From Megalopta genalis (lineage: Eukaryota; Arthropoda; Insecta; Hymenoptera; Halictidae), in the NCBI RefSeq assembly GCF_051020955.1, contig NW_027476416.1, forward strand, positions 62,001-126,000: a DNA stretch of 64,000 nt, in the 5' to 3' direction. Positions 1 through 12,272 of this stretch are shown here, one piece after another. The notes beneath the pieces were generated by a model. It ran no database searches. It saw nothing but the letters and a program-made list of their open reading frames with translations, and was not told the DNA's origin. The position numbers and the translations under genes are program-made. Positions within the stretch are counted from its first letter, which is position 1. Each line of letters begins with the position of its first letter.

Positions 1-1583
1 TTCGCATTGATTTGAAGCTAAATCATGTGTATCGCATGGATTTTGAAGCTAACTCGTTTGATTCGTCTACATTTGAAGCTATATCACTTATATCCCAAGT
101 GTTTGAAGCTAAATCATTTGTTTCGCATGAATTTGAAGCAGACTCGTTTGTTTTGCCTGTATTTAAAGCAATATCATTTATATCCCAAGTATTTGAAGAT
201 AAATCATTTGATTCGCATGAATTTGAAGCTAAATAACGTGCTTCTCAAATCGATTGTTTCGCCAGCATTTGAAGCTATATCTTTTACATCGCAAGTATTT
301 GAAAGTTACTCATTTATTTTGCATGGAGTTGAAGCTAAGCCTTCAACTTCGCATTGATATGAAGCTAAATCATGTGTTTCGCTTGGATTTGAAGCTAGCT
401 CGTTTGTTTCTCATGCAGGTCAAGCTGATTCATGTATATCACAAGTATTTGAAGCCAAACCATTTGTTTCGCATGGATTTGAAGCTAAGTCTTCTACTTC
501 GTATTGATTTGAAGCTAAATCATGTGTTTCTCTTGGATATTGAAACTAACTCGTTTGTTTCGCCCGCATTTGAAGCTATATCACTTATATTCGCAAGTAT
601 TTGATGCTAAATCATTCGTTTCGCATGGATTTGAAGCTAAGGCTTCTACTTGGCATTGATTTGAAGCTAAATCATCTGTTTCGCTTGGATTTGAAGCTAA
701 CACGTTTGTTTCACATGCAGTTGAAACGAAATCATGTATATCACAAGTATTTGAAGCTGAACCATTTGATTCGCTTGGATTTGAAGCTTAGCCTTCTACT
801 TCGCATTGATTTGAAGCTAAATCATGAGTTTCGCATTGATTTGTAGCTAAATCATGTGTATCGCATGGATTTTGAAGCTAACTCGTTTGATTCGTCTGCA
901 TTTGAAGCTATATCACTTATGTCGCAAGTATTTGAAGCTAAATCATTTGTTTCGCATGGATTTGAAGCAGACTCGTTTGTTTTGCCTGTATTTAAAGCAA
1001 TATCATTTATATCCCAAGTATTTGAAGATAAATCATTTGATTCGCATGAATTTGAAGCTAAATAACGTGCTTCTCAAATCGATTGTTTCGCCAGCATTTG
1101 AAGCTATATCTTTTACATCGCAAGTATTTGAAAGTTACTCATTTATTTTGCATGGAGTTGAAGCTAAGCCTTCAACTTCGCATTGATATGAAGCTAAATC
1201 ATGTGTTTCGCTTGGATTTGAAGCTAACTCGTTTGTTTCTCATGCAGTTCAAGCTGATTCATGTATATCACAAGTATTTGAAGCCAAACCATTTGTTTCG
1301 CATGGATTTGAAGCTAAGTCTTCTACTTCGTATTGATTTGAAGCTAAATCGTGTGTTTCGCATGGATTTGAAGCTATTTCGTTTGTTTCGCCTGCAGTTG
1401 AATCTACATCACTTATATCGCAAGTATTTGAAGCTAAATCATGTGTATCGCATGGATTTTGAAGCTTAGTCGTTTGATTGGTCTACATTTGAAGCTATAT
1501 CACTTATATCCCAAGTGTTTGAAGCTAAATCATTTGTTTCGCTCAGATTTGAAGCTAAACCTTCTATATCGCATTGATTTGAA
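1..1583 (+). repeat. Left-end duplication block, copy 1
   Basis: This segment is the best reference for a block reused through the first 5 kb. Positions 1-620 match 2,138-2,757 (offset 2,137), 771-1,350 match 2,758-3,337 (offset 1,987) and 451-1,583 match 3,419-4,551 (offset 2,968). The difference between the first two offsets is exactly 150 bp: positions 621-770, one five-unit cycle, are absent from the second copy. It contains a 31-bp unit with GGATTTTGAAGC near 50 that shifts the reading frame and is present in all copies. Confidence 0.88.
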
Positions 1584-2068
1584 GCTAAATCATGTGTATC
1601 GCACGGATTTTGAAGCTAACTCGTTTGATTCGTCTGCATTTGTAGCTATATCACTTATGTCGCAAGTATTTGAAGCTAAATCATTTGTTTCGCATGGATT
1701 TGAAGCTAAGCCTTCTACATCGCATTGATTTGAAGCTAAATCATCTGTTTTGCTTGGATTTGAAGCTTTCACGTTTGTTTTACATGCAGTTGAAACGAAA
1801 TCATGTATATCACAAGTATTTGAAGCTGAACCATTTGATTCGTTTGGATTTGAAGCTTAGCCTTCTACTTCGCATTGATTTGAAGCTAAATCATGTGTTT
1901 TGCATGGAATGAAGCTAACTCATTTGTTTCGCCAGCATTTAAAGCTACATCACTTACATCGCAAGTATCTGAAGCTAAATTATTTGTTTCGCATGTCTTT
2001 GAAGGTAAGTCTTCTACTTCGCACTCATTAGAAGCTAAATCATGTGTTTCGCATGGATTTGATGCTAA
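1571..2068 (+). repeat. Duplicated block paired with 5,892-6,389
   Basis: About 500 bp match 5,892-6,389 at offset 4,321. They share the one-base-short GCATGGAATGAAGC unit near 1,903, the TTAGAAGCT unit and the CTTTGAAGGT unit. The pair ends at the same unit, after which the tags differ (GATGCTAAGACA here, GATGCTAATCCA there). Confidence 0.85.
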
Positions 2069-2137
2069 GACATCTAGTTCGCATTGATTTGAAGCTGAAT
2101 CGTTTGTTCCGCATGGATTTGAAGCTAATCCTTCTAC

Positions 2138-3337
2138 TTCGCATTGATTTGAAGCTAAATCATGTGTATCGCATGGATTTTGAAGCTAACTCGTTTGATT
2201 CGTCTACATTTGAAGCTATATCACTTATATCCCAAGTGTTTGAAGCTAAATCATTTGTTTCGCATGAATTTGAAGCAGACTCGTTTGTTTTGCCTGTATT
2301 TAAAGCAATATCATTTATATCCCAAGTATTTGAAGATAAATCATTTGATTCGCATGAATTTGAAGCTAAATAACGTGCTTCTCAAATCGATTGTTTCGCC
2401 AGCATTTGAAGCTATATCTTTTACATCGCAAGTATTTGAAAGTTACTCATTTATTTTGCATGGAGTTGAAGCTAAGCCTTCAACTTCGCATTGATATGAA
2501 GCTAAATCATGTGTTTCGCTTGGATTTGAAGCTAACTCGTTTGTTTCTCATGCAGTTCAAGCTGATTCATGTATATCACAAGTATTTGAAGCCAAACCAT
2601 TTGTTTCGCATGGATTTGAAGCTAAGTCTTCTACTTCGTATTGATTTGAAGCTAAATCATGTGTTTCTCTTGGATATTGAAACTAACTCGTTTGTTTCGC
2701 CCGCATTTGTAGCTATATCACTTATATTCGCAAGTATTTGATGCTAAATCATTCGTTTCGCTTGGATTTGAAGCTTAGCCTTCTACTTCGCATTGATTTG
2801 AAGCTAAATCATGAGTTTCGCATTGATTTGTAGCTAAATCATGTGTATCGCATGGATTTTGAAGCTAACTCGTTTGATTCGTCTGCATTTGAAGCTATAT
2901 CACTTATGTCGCAAGTATTTGAAGCTAAATCATTTGTTTCGCATGGATTTGAAGCAGACTCGTTTGTTTTGCCTGTATTTAAAGCAATATCATTTATATC
3001 CCAAGTATTTGAAGATAAATCATTTGATTCGCATGAATTTGAAGCTAAATAACGTGCTTCTCAAATCGATTGTTTCGCCAGCATTTGAAGCTATATCTTT
3101 TACATCGCAAGTATTTGAAAGTTACTCATTTATTTTGCATGGAGTTGAAGCTAAGCCTTCAACTTCGCATTGATATGAAGCTAAATCATGTGTTTCGCTT
3201 GGATTTGAAGCTAACTCGTTTGTTTCTCATGCAGTTCAAGCTGATTCATGTATATCACAAGTATTTGAAGCCAAACCATTTGTTTCGCATGGATTTGAAG
3301 CTAAGTCTTCTACTTCGTATTGATTTGAAGCTAAATC
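2138..3337 (+). repeat. Left-end duplication block, copy 2 (one 150-bp cycle deleted)
   Basis: This copy corresponds to 1-620 followed directly by 771-1,350. The junction is near 2,758, where the cycle found at 621-770 is missing. Substitutions against copy 1 are few, for example CAGTTCAAGC here against CAGGTCAAGC at about 415. Confidence 0.87.
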
Positions 3338-3570
3338 ATGTGTTTCTCTTGGATATTGAAACTAACTCGTTTGTTTCGCCCGCATTTGAAGCTATATCAC
3401 TTATATTCGCAAGTATTTGAAGCCAAACCATTTGTTTCGCATGGATTTGAAGCTAAGTCTTCTACTTCGTATTGATTTGAAGCTAAATCATGTGTTTCTC
3501 TTGGATATTGAAACTAACTCGTTTGTTTCGCCCGCATTTGAAGCTATATCACTTATATTCGCAAGTATTT
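3267..3570 (+). repeat. 152-bp tandem duplication of one five-unit cycle
   Basis: The segments 3,267-3,418 and 3,419-3,570 are essentially identical. Each contains five units and two one-base insertions (the GGATATTGAAAC variant and the TATATTCGCAAG variant), giving 152 instead of 150 bp. The related copy at 451-603 has only one such cycle, so this is a duplication of one HOR unit. Confidence 0.9.
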
Positions 3571-4551
3571 GATGCTAAATCATTCGTTTCGCATGGATTT
3601 GAAGCTAAGGCTTCTACTTGGCATTGATTTGAAGCTAAATCATCTGTTTCGCTTGGATTTGAAGCTAACACGTTTGTTTCACATGCAGTTGAAACGAAAT
3701 CATGTATATCACAAGTATTTGAAGCTGAACCATTTGATTCGCTTGGATTTGAAGCTTAGCCTTCTACTTCGCATTGATTTGAAGCTAAATCATGAGTTTC
3801 GCATTGATTTGTAGCTAAATCATGTGTATCGCATGGATTTTGAAGCTAACTCGTTTGATTCGTCTGCATTTGAAGCTATATCACTTATGTCGCAAGTATT
3901 TGAAGCTAAATCATTTGTTTCGCATGGATTTGAAGCAGACTCGTTTGTTTTGCCTGTATTTAAAGCAATATCATTTATATCCCAAGTATTTGAAGATAAA
4001 TCATTTGATTCGCATGAATTTGAAGCTAAATAACGTGCTTCTCAAATCGATTGTTTCGCCAGCATTTGAAGCTATATCTTTTACATCGCAAGTATTTGAA
4101 AGTTACTCATTTATTTTGCATGGAGTTGAAGCTAAGCCTTCAACTTCGCATTGATATGAAGCTAAATCATGTGTTTCGCTTGGATTTGAAGCTAACTCGT
4201 TTGTTTCTCATGCAGTTCAAGCTGATTCATGTATATCACAAGTATTTGAAGCCAAACCATTTGTTTCGCATGGATTTGAAGCTAAGTCTTCTACTTCGTA
4301 TTGATTTGAAGCTAAATCGTGTGTTTCGCATGGATTTGAAGCTATTTCGTTTGTTTCGCCTGCAGTTGAATCTACATCACTTATATCGCAAGTATTTGAA
4401 GCTAAATCATGTGTATCGCATGGATTTTGAAGCTTAGTCGTTTGATTGGTCTACATTTGAAGCTATATCACTTATATCCCAAGTGTTTGAAGCTAAATCA
4501 TTTGTTTCGCTCAGATTTGAAGCTAAACCTTCTATATCGCATTGATTTGAA
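3419..4551 (+). repeat. Left-end duplication block, copy 3
   Basis: It matches 451-1,583 at a constant offset of 2,968 bp, including the TAACGTGCTTCTC unit and the GTCGTTTGATTGG unit. It begins at the duplicated 152-bp cycle described at 3,267-3,570 and ends where a different downstream unit is joined at about 4,552. Confidence 0.88.
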
Positions 4552-4560
4552 GCTGAATCA

Positions 4561-4869
4561 TGTGTTTCTCTTGGATATTGAAACTAACTCGTTTGTTTCG
4601 CTCGCATTTGAAGCTATATCACTTATATTCGCAAGTATTTGATGCTAAATCATTCGTTTCGCATGGATTTGAAGCTAAGGCTTCTACTTGGCATTGATTT
4701 GAAGCTAAATCATCTGTTTCGCTTGGATTTGAAGCTAACACGTTTGTTTCACATGCAGTTAAAACGAAATCATGTACATCACAAGTATTTGAAGCTGAAC
4801 CATTTGATTCGCTTGGATTTGAAGCTTAGCCTTCTACTTCGCATTGATTTGAAGCTAAATCATGTGTTT
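4561..4869 (+). repeat. Partial copy of left-end block
   Basis: It matches 523-831 at an offset of 4,038, including the TATATTCGCAAG and GGCTTCTACTTGG variants. It is joined directly to the end of copy 3, so the order of modules differs from copy 1. Confidence 0.82.
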
Positions 4870-5397
4870 TGCATGGATTTGATGCTAAGACATCTACTTC
4901 GCTATGATTTGAAGCTACATCATGTGTTCGGCTTGGATTCGAAGCTAACTCGTTTGTTTCGCATTCAGTCGAAGCTAAATCATGTATTTCACATGTATTT
5001 GAAGCTAAACAATTTGATTTGCATGGATTTGAACTTAAGTCTTCTACTTCGCATTGATTTGAAGCTAAATCATAAGACCCGCGTGGTTTTGAAGCTAACT
5101 CGCTTGTTTCGCATGCAGTTGAAGCTATATCATTTATAAGGCAAGTATCTGAAGCTAATTCATTTGTTTCTCATGGATTTGAAGCTAAATCTTCTACTTC
5201 ACTTTGATTTGAAGCTAAATCAAGTGTTTTGCATGGATTTGAAGCTCACTCGTTTGTTTCCCCTACATTTGAAGCTATATCACTTATATCGCAAGTATCT
5301 GAAGCTAAATTAATTGTTTCTAATGTATTTAAAGCTAAGCCTTCTACTTCGCATTGATTTGAAACTAAATCATGTGTATCGCATGGATTTTGAAGCT

Positions 5398-5760
5398 AAC
5401 TCGTTTGATTCGTCTACATTTGAAACTATATCACTTATATCCCAAGTGTTTGAAGCTAAATCATTTGTTTCGCATGGATTTGAAGCTAATCCTTCTACTA
5501 AGAATTGACTTGAAACTAAATCATTTGTTTCGCATGGATTTGAAGCCAGAGGTTTGTTTCGTCTGCATTTGAAGCTATATCACTAATATCGAGAGAATTT
5601 GAAGCTGAATCATTTGTTTCGCTCAGATTTGAAGCTAAACCTTCTATATCGCATTGATTTGAAGCTAAATCATGTGTTTCCCTTGGATATGAAACTAACT
5701 CGTTTGTTTCGCCCGCATTTGAAGCTGTATCACTTCTATTCGCAAGTATTAAAAGCTAAA
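5398..5760 (+). repeat. GAGAGAATTTG cassette, copy 1
   Basis: About 360 bp carry a recognisable series: a TACTAAGAATTGAC unit, a shortened unit near GCCAGAGG, ATATCGAGAGAA, then TCGCTCAGATTTG and a CCCTTGGATATG unit. It matches 24,226-24,587 (offset 18,827) and 36,593-36,955 (offset 31,195). Shorter versions occur near 13,240, 13,540, 39,640, 42,485, 48,270, 49,020, 51,810 and 52,560. Confidence 0.83.
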
Positions 5761-5891
5761 TCTTTCGTTTCGCATGGATTTGTAGATAATCCTTCTACTT
5801 CGCATTGATTTGAATCTAAATCATTTGTTTCGCATGGTTTTGAAGCTATGACATCTAGTTCGCATTGATTTGAAGCTAAATCATGAGTTTC

Positions 5892-6389
5892 GCATTGATT
5901 TGAAGCTAAATCATGTGTATCGTATGGATTTTGAAGCTAACTCGTTTGATTCGTCTGCATTTGTAGCTATATCACTTATGTCGCAAGTATTTGAAGCTAA
6001 ATCATTTGTTTCGCATGGATTTGAAGCTAAGCCTTCTACATCGCATTGATTTGAAGCTAAATCATCTGTTTCGCTTGGATTTGAAGCTAACACGTTTGTT
6101 TCACATGCAGTTGAAACGAAATCATGTATATCACAAGTATTTGAAGCTGAACCATTTGATTCGTTTGGATTTGAAGCTTAGCCTTCTACTTCGCATTGAT
6201 TTGAAGCTAAATCATGTGTTTTGCATGGAATGAAGCTAACTCATTTGTTTCGCCAGCATTTAAAGCTACATCACTTACATCGCAAGTATCTGAAGCGAAA
6301 TTATTTGTTTCGCATGTCTTTGAAGGTAAGTCTTCTACTTGGCACTCATTAGAAGCTAAATCATGTGTTTCGCATGGATTTGATGCTAA
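5892..6389 (+). repeat. Second copy of the 1,571-2,068 block
   Basis: It is closely similar to 1,571-2,068, with scattered substitutions such as GAAGCGAAATT for GAAGCTAAATT. A third related stretch, starting at the same GCCAGCATTTAAAGC unit, lies near 29,160-29,330. Confidence 0.84.
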
Positions 6390-8823
6390 TCCACGTATAC
6401 CCCACTATTTGGAACCTAAATCATGTGTTTCGCATGCATTTGAAGCTTAATCATGTGTTTTGCATGGATTTGATGCTAACTCATTTGTTTCGCATGCATT
6501 TGAAGCAATTTCATTTATAAGGCAAGTATTTGAAGCTAAATCATTCGTTTCGCATGGATTTGAAGTCAAGCCTTCTACTTCGCTTGGATTTAAAGCTAAC
6601 TCGTTTGTTCCGCATGCAGTTGATGCTAAGTCATGTATATCACAAGTATTTGAAGCTAAACCATTTGTTGCGCATGGATTTGAAGCTAAACCTTCTACAT
6701 CGCATTGAATTGCTGCTATATCATGTGTTTCGCATGGATTTTGAAGCTAAACGTTCTACATCACATTGATTTGAAGCTAAATCGTGTGTTTCGCATGGAG
6801 TTGAAGCTAACTCGTTTGTTCCGCATGCAGTTGATGCAAAGTCATGTATATCACAAGTATTTGAAGCTAAACCATTTGTTTCGCATGGATGTGAAGCTAA
6901 ACCTTCTACTTCGCATTAATTGGAAGCTAAATCACGTGTTTTGCATGGATTTGAAGCTAAACCTTATACATCGCATTGATTTGAAGGTAAATCATGTGTT
7001 TCGCATGGATTTGAAGGTAACTCGTTCGTTGCGCATGCAGTTAAATCTAAATAATGTATATCACAAGTAATTGATGCTAAACCATTTGTATCGCATGGAT
7101 TTGAAGCTAAGCCTTCTACTTCGCATTAATTGGAAGCTAAACCATTTGTTTCTCATGGAATTGAAGCTAACCCGTTTGTTCCTCCTGCTTTTGAAGCTAT
7201 ATCACTTATATCGCCAGTATTTGACGCTAAATCATATGTGTCGCATGGATTTGAAGCTAAGCCGTCTACTTCGCATTGATTTGAAGCTAAATAATGTGTT
7301 TCTCACGGATTTGTATCTATCTCGTTTATTTTGCATGGATTTGAAGCTAATCCTTCTGCTAGGAATTGATTTGAAACTAAAAATCATTTGTTTCGCATGG
7401 ATTTGTAGCTAACTCGTTTGCTTCGCATGCAGTTGAAGTTTAATCATGTATTTCACAAGTATTTGAAGCCGAAACATTTGATTCGCATGGATTTGAAGGT
7501 AAGCCTTCTACTTCGCATTCATTTGAAGCTAAATCATGTGTTTCGTTTGGAGTTGAAGCTAGTTCATTTGTTACGTCTGCATTTGAAGCTATATCACTTA
7601 TAACGCAAGTATCTGAAGCTAAATCATGTGTTTGGCATGGATTTGAATCTAACTCGTTTGGTCCGCCTTCCGTTCAAGTTATATCACTTATATCCCAAAG
7701 CATTTGAGGCAAAATCATTTGTTCCGCATGGATTTGAAGCTAAGCCTTCTACTTCGCATTGACTTGAAGCTAAATCATTTGTTCCGCATGGATTTGGTGC
7801 TAACTCGTTTGTTTCTCCTACATATGATGCTATATCACTAATATCGCTAGTATTTGAAGTTAAATCATACGTGTGGCATGGATTTGAAGCTGAACCTTCT
7901 ACATCGCATTGATTTGCAGATAAATCATGTGTTTCGCATTGATTTGTAGCTAACTCGTTTGTTTCGCCAGCAATTTGAAGCTATATCACTTATATCGCAA
8001 GTATCTGAAGCTAAATCAATTGTTTCGCATGTATTTGAAGCTAAGCCTTCTACTTGGAATTGAAATGAAGCTAAATCATTTGTTTCGCATGGATTTGAAG
8101 CTAACTCGTTTTATCTGTCTGCATTTGAAGCTACCTCACTTATATCGCAAGTATTTGAAGCTAAATCATGTGTTTCGCATGTATTTGAAGCTGACCCGTT
8201 TGTTGCGCATGCAGTTGAATCTAAATAACGAATAACACAAGTATTTGTAGCTAAACAATTTGTTTCGCATGGATTTGAAGCTAAGCCTTCTACATCGCAT
8301 TGATTTGAAGCTACATCATATGATTTGCATAGATTTGGAGCTAACTCGTTTGTTTCTCCTGCATTTGAAGCTATAACACTTATATCGCAAGTATCTGAAC
8401 GTAAATCATTTTTTTCGTATGGATTTGAAGCTAAGCCTTGTACTTCGCACTGTTTTGTAGCTAAACCATTTGATTCGCATGGATTTGAAGCTAAGCCTTC
8501 TACTTTGCATTGAATTGAAGCTAAATCATGTGTTTCCCTTGGATTTGAAGCCAACTCGTTTGTTTCGCATGCAGTTGAAACTAAATCATGTTTATAACAA
8601 GTATCTGAATATAACCCATTTGTTTCGCAAGAATATGAAGCTAAATAATGAGTTTCGCATGTATTTGAATCTAAATCATTCGTTTCGCATGGGTTTTGAA
8701 GCTAAGCCTCCTACATTTCACTGATTTGAAGCTAAATTATTTCTTTCGCATGGATTTGAAGCTAAGCCTTCTACATCGCATTGGTTTGCAGCTAAATCAT
8801 GTGTTTCGCATGGATTTGAAGCT

Positions 8824-9003
8824 AACTCGTTTGTTTCTCCTGCATTTGAAGCTATATCACTTATATCGCAAGTATCTGAACCTAAATCATTTGTTTCGCA
8901 TGGATTTGGAGCTAACTGATTTGTTTCTCCTGCATTTGAAGCTATATCACTTATATCGCAAGTATCTGAACCTAAATCATTTGCTTCGCATGGACTTGAA
9001 GCT
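8824..9003 (+). repeat. 90-bp three-unit (B-C-D) tandem duplication
   Basis: Two consecutive B-C-D triplets begin at 8,824 and 8,914. They share the CTCCTGCATTTG and TCTGAACCT variants and differ at a few bases, including AACTCGTTTG against AACTGATTTG. Confidence 0.85.
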
Positions 9004-10560
9004 TAGCTTTGAGTTGAAGCTAAATCATATGTATCGCATGGTTTTGAAGTAATCTTGTTTGTTTCGCCTGCAGTTGATTCTATATCACTTATATCCCAAG
9101 TGTTTGAAGCAAAATCATTTGTTTCGCACGGATATGAAGCTAAACCTTCTACATCGCACTGTTATGAAGCTAAATTATGTGTTTCGCTTAGATTTTTATA
9201 TCGCTTTTATATCGCTTATATCCCAAGTGTTTCAAGCTAAATCATTTGTTTCGTACGGATTTGAATCTAAACCTTCTACATCGCATTGATTTGAAGCTAA
9301 ATCTAGTGTATCGCATGGATCTGAATCTAAACCTTCTACATCGCATTGATTTGCAGCTAAATCATGTGTTTCGCATGGATTTGAAGCTAACTAGTTTGTT
9401 GCGCATGCAGTTAAATCTAAATAACGTATATCACAAGTAAATGAAGCTAAACCATTTGTTTCGCATGCATTTGAAGCTAAGCCCTGTACATCGATTTGAT
9501 TTGAAGTTAAATCATTTGTTTCGCACGGATTTGAAGCTAAACCTTCTACATCGCATTGATTTGAAGCTAAATTATGTATTTCGCTTGGATTTGAAGCTAA
9601 CTCGTTTGTTTCGTCTGCATTTGAAGCTATATCACTTATATCGCAAGTATCTAACGCTAAATCGTTTGTTTCGCATGGTTTTGAAGCTAAACCTTCTACA
9701 TCGCATTGATTTGCAGCTAAATCATGTGTTTCGCATGGACTTGAAGCTAACTCGTTTGTTTCGCCTGCATTTGAAACTATATCACTTACATCGCAAGTAT
9801 CTAACGCTAAATCGTTTGTTTCGGTTGGATTTGAAGCTAAACCTTCTACATCGCATTGATTTGCAGCTAAATCATGTGTTTCGCATGGATTTGTAGCTAT
9901 CTCGTTTGTTTCGCCTGCATTTGAAACTATATCACTTACATCGCAAGGATCTGAATCTAAATCATTTGTTCCGCATGGATTTGATGCTAAACCTTCTACA
10001 TAGCATTGATTTGAAGCTGAATCATGTGTTTTGCATCGATTTGAAGCTAACTCGTTTGTTTCCCCTGCAGTTGAAGCTATATCACTTGTGTCGCAAGTAT
10101 CTAAACCTAAATCATTTGATTCGCATGGATTTGAAGCTGATCATTCTACTTCGCATTGAATTGAATCTAAATCATGTGTATCGCATGGATTTTCAAGCTA
10201 ACTCGTTTGATTCGTCTGCATTTGAAGCTATATCGCTTATATCCCAAGTGTTTCAAGCTAAATCATTTGTTTCGCATGGATTTGAAGCTAAACCTTCTAC
10301 ATCGCATAGATTTGCAGCTAAATCATGTGTTTCGCATGGATTTGAAGCTAACTCGTTCGTTGCGCATGCTGCTAAATCTAAATAACGTATATCACAAGTA
10401 TTTGTAGCTAAACCATTTGTTTCGCATGGATTTGAATCTAAGTCCTGTACATCGCATTGATTTGAAGCTAAATCATGTGTTTCGCATGGATTTGAAGCTA
10501 ACTCGTTCGTTTCGCCTGCAGTTGAATCTACATCACTTATATCGCAAGTATTTGAAGCTA

Positions 10561-10890
10561 AATCTTTCGTTTCGCATGGATTTGAAGATAAGCTTTCTAC
10601 TTCGCATTCATTTGAAGCTAAATCCTATGTATCGCATTGATTTGAAGCTAAGTCTTCTACTTCGCATAGATTTGAAGCTAAATCATGTGTATCGCTTTGT
10701 TTTGAAGCTAATGCGTTTGTTTCGTACGGAGTTGAATATAAATCATGTTTATCACAAGTATCTGAAGTTAAACCATTTGTTTCGCATGAATTGGAAGCTG
10801 TACCATGTGTTTCGCATGAATTTGAATATAAATCATGTGTTACGCATGGGTTTTGAAGCTAAGCCTCCTACATCGCACTGATTTGAAGCT
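10561..10890 (+). repeat. GGGTTTTGAAGC cassette, copy 1
   Basis: About 330 bp end in a 31-bp GGGTTTTGAAGC unit followed by AAGCCTCCTACATCG. It matches 14,937-15,266 (offset 4,376) and 20,175-20,505 (offset 9,615). The right part recurs at about 26,650-26,916 and 45,000-45,262, with the GGGTTTTGAAGC unit alone also near 8,692 and 35,919. Confidence 0.82.
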
Positions 10891-11340
10891 AAATTATTTC
10901 TTTCGCATGGATTTGAAGCAAAGCCTTCCACATCGCCTTGATTTGCTCCTTAATCATGTGTTTCACATGGATTTGTAGCTAACTCGTTTGTGTCGCCTGC
11001 ATCTGAAGCTATATCATTTATATCGCAAGTATCTGACGCTAATTCATTTGTTTTTCATGGACTTGAAGCAAATCCATCTACATCGCATTGATTTGCAGCT
11101 AAATCATGTGTTTCGCATGGACTTGCAGCTAACTCGTTTGTTTCGCATGAAGTTGAAGCTAAATCATGTCTTCCACAAGTATTTGAAGATAATCCATTTG
11201 AATCGCATCGATTTGAACCTGAGACTTCTACTTCTCACTGATTTGCAGCTAAATAATGTGTTTCGCATGGTTTTCAAGCTAAACCTTCTACATCCCATGG
11301 ATTTGAAGCTAAATCATGTGTTTGGCATGGATTTGAAGCT

Positions 11341-11600
11341 AAACCTTCTACATCGCATTGATTTGAAGCTAAATTAAGTATTTCGCTTGGATTTGAAGCT
11401 AACTCGTTTGTTTCGTATGCATTTGAAGCTATATCACTTATATCGGAAGTATTTGAAGCTAATTCATATGTGTTGTATGGATTTGAAGCTGAACCTTCTA
11501 CATCGCATTGATTTGAAGCTAAATCTAGTGTATCGCATGGATATGAAGCTAAACCTTCTACATCGCATTGATTTGCAGCTAAATCATGTGTTTCTCATGG
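11341..11600 (+). repeat. Duplicated block paired with 11,971-12,230
   Basis: About 260 bp match at an offset of exactly 630 bp (21 units). The shared private unit AAATTAAGTATTTCG opens the homologous part and an ATATCGGAAG variant marks the C position in both. Confidence 0.83.
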
Positions 11601-12272
11601 ATTTGAAGCTAACTCATTTGACTCTTCTGCATTTGAAGCTATATCACTTATAGCGCAAGTATCTGAAGCAAAAACATTGGTTTCGCGTGGATTTGAAGCT
11701 AAACCTACTACATCACACTGATTTGCTGCTAAATCATTTGTTTCGCATGGATTTGTAGCCAAACCTTCTACATCGCATTGATTTGCAGCTAAATCATGTG
11801 TTTCGCATGGATTTGAAGCTAACTCGTTCGTTGCGCATGCTGTTAAATCTAAATAACGTATATCACAAGTATTTGTAGCTAAACCCTTTGTTTCGCATGG
11901 ATTTGAATCTAAGCCCTGTACATCGATTTGGTTTGAAGCTAAATCATTTGTTTCGCACGGATTTGAAGCTAAACCTTCTACATCGCATTGATTTGAAGCT
12001 AAATTAAGTATTTCGCTTGGATTTGAAGCTAACTCGTTTGTTTCGTATGCATTTGAAGCTATATCACTTATATCGGAAGTATTTGAAGCTAATTCATATG
12101 TGTCGTATGGATTTGAAGCTGAACCATCTACATCGCATTGATTTGAAGCTAAATCTAGTGTTTCGCATGGATTTGAAGCTAAACCTTCTACATCGCATTG
12201 ATTTGCAGCTAAATCATGTGTTTCGCATGTATTTGAAGCTAAACCTTCTACATCGCATTGATTTGCAGCCAA
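11595..12272 (-). other. Longest minus-strand stop-free stretch (225 codons), probably not a gene
   Basis: Read on the minus strand this gives a chain of ten-residue repeats such as LASNPCETHD, LASNQCDVEG, LASNTCDISD and IASNAGETNE. It is hydrophilic and acidic, with roughly one Cys per repeat. I see no signal peptide, non-repeat domain or sequence differing from the surrounding satellite. It begins at a Met that is one of many in the array and ends at an ordinary variant unit. Similar minus-strand stretches are at 51,141-51,770, 13,864-14,367, 8,111-8,554 and 29,116-29,559. I do not recognise a family; a fragment of a decayed repetitive protein is possible but unsupported. Confidence 0.2.
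11971..12230 (+). repeat. Second copy of the 11,341-11,600 block
   Basis: It matches 11,341-11,600, with small differences such as TGTCGTATGG for TGTTGTATGG. It sits inside one of the longest stop-free minus-strand stretches. Confidence 0.82.

Noticed and set aside
5398..5760. Transposable element inserted in the array
   Set aside because: The recurring cassette is itself made of 30-mer derivatives; I saw no terminal inverted repeats, target-site duplication, poly-A tail or transposase-like coding sequence.
11595..12272. Pentapeptide-repeat protein on the minus strand
   Set aside because: The five-residue view (NDLAS, NPCET) lacks the A-[D/N]-L-x-x pattern with the central hydrophobic residue in each pentapeptide; the true period is ten residues.
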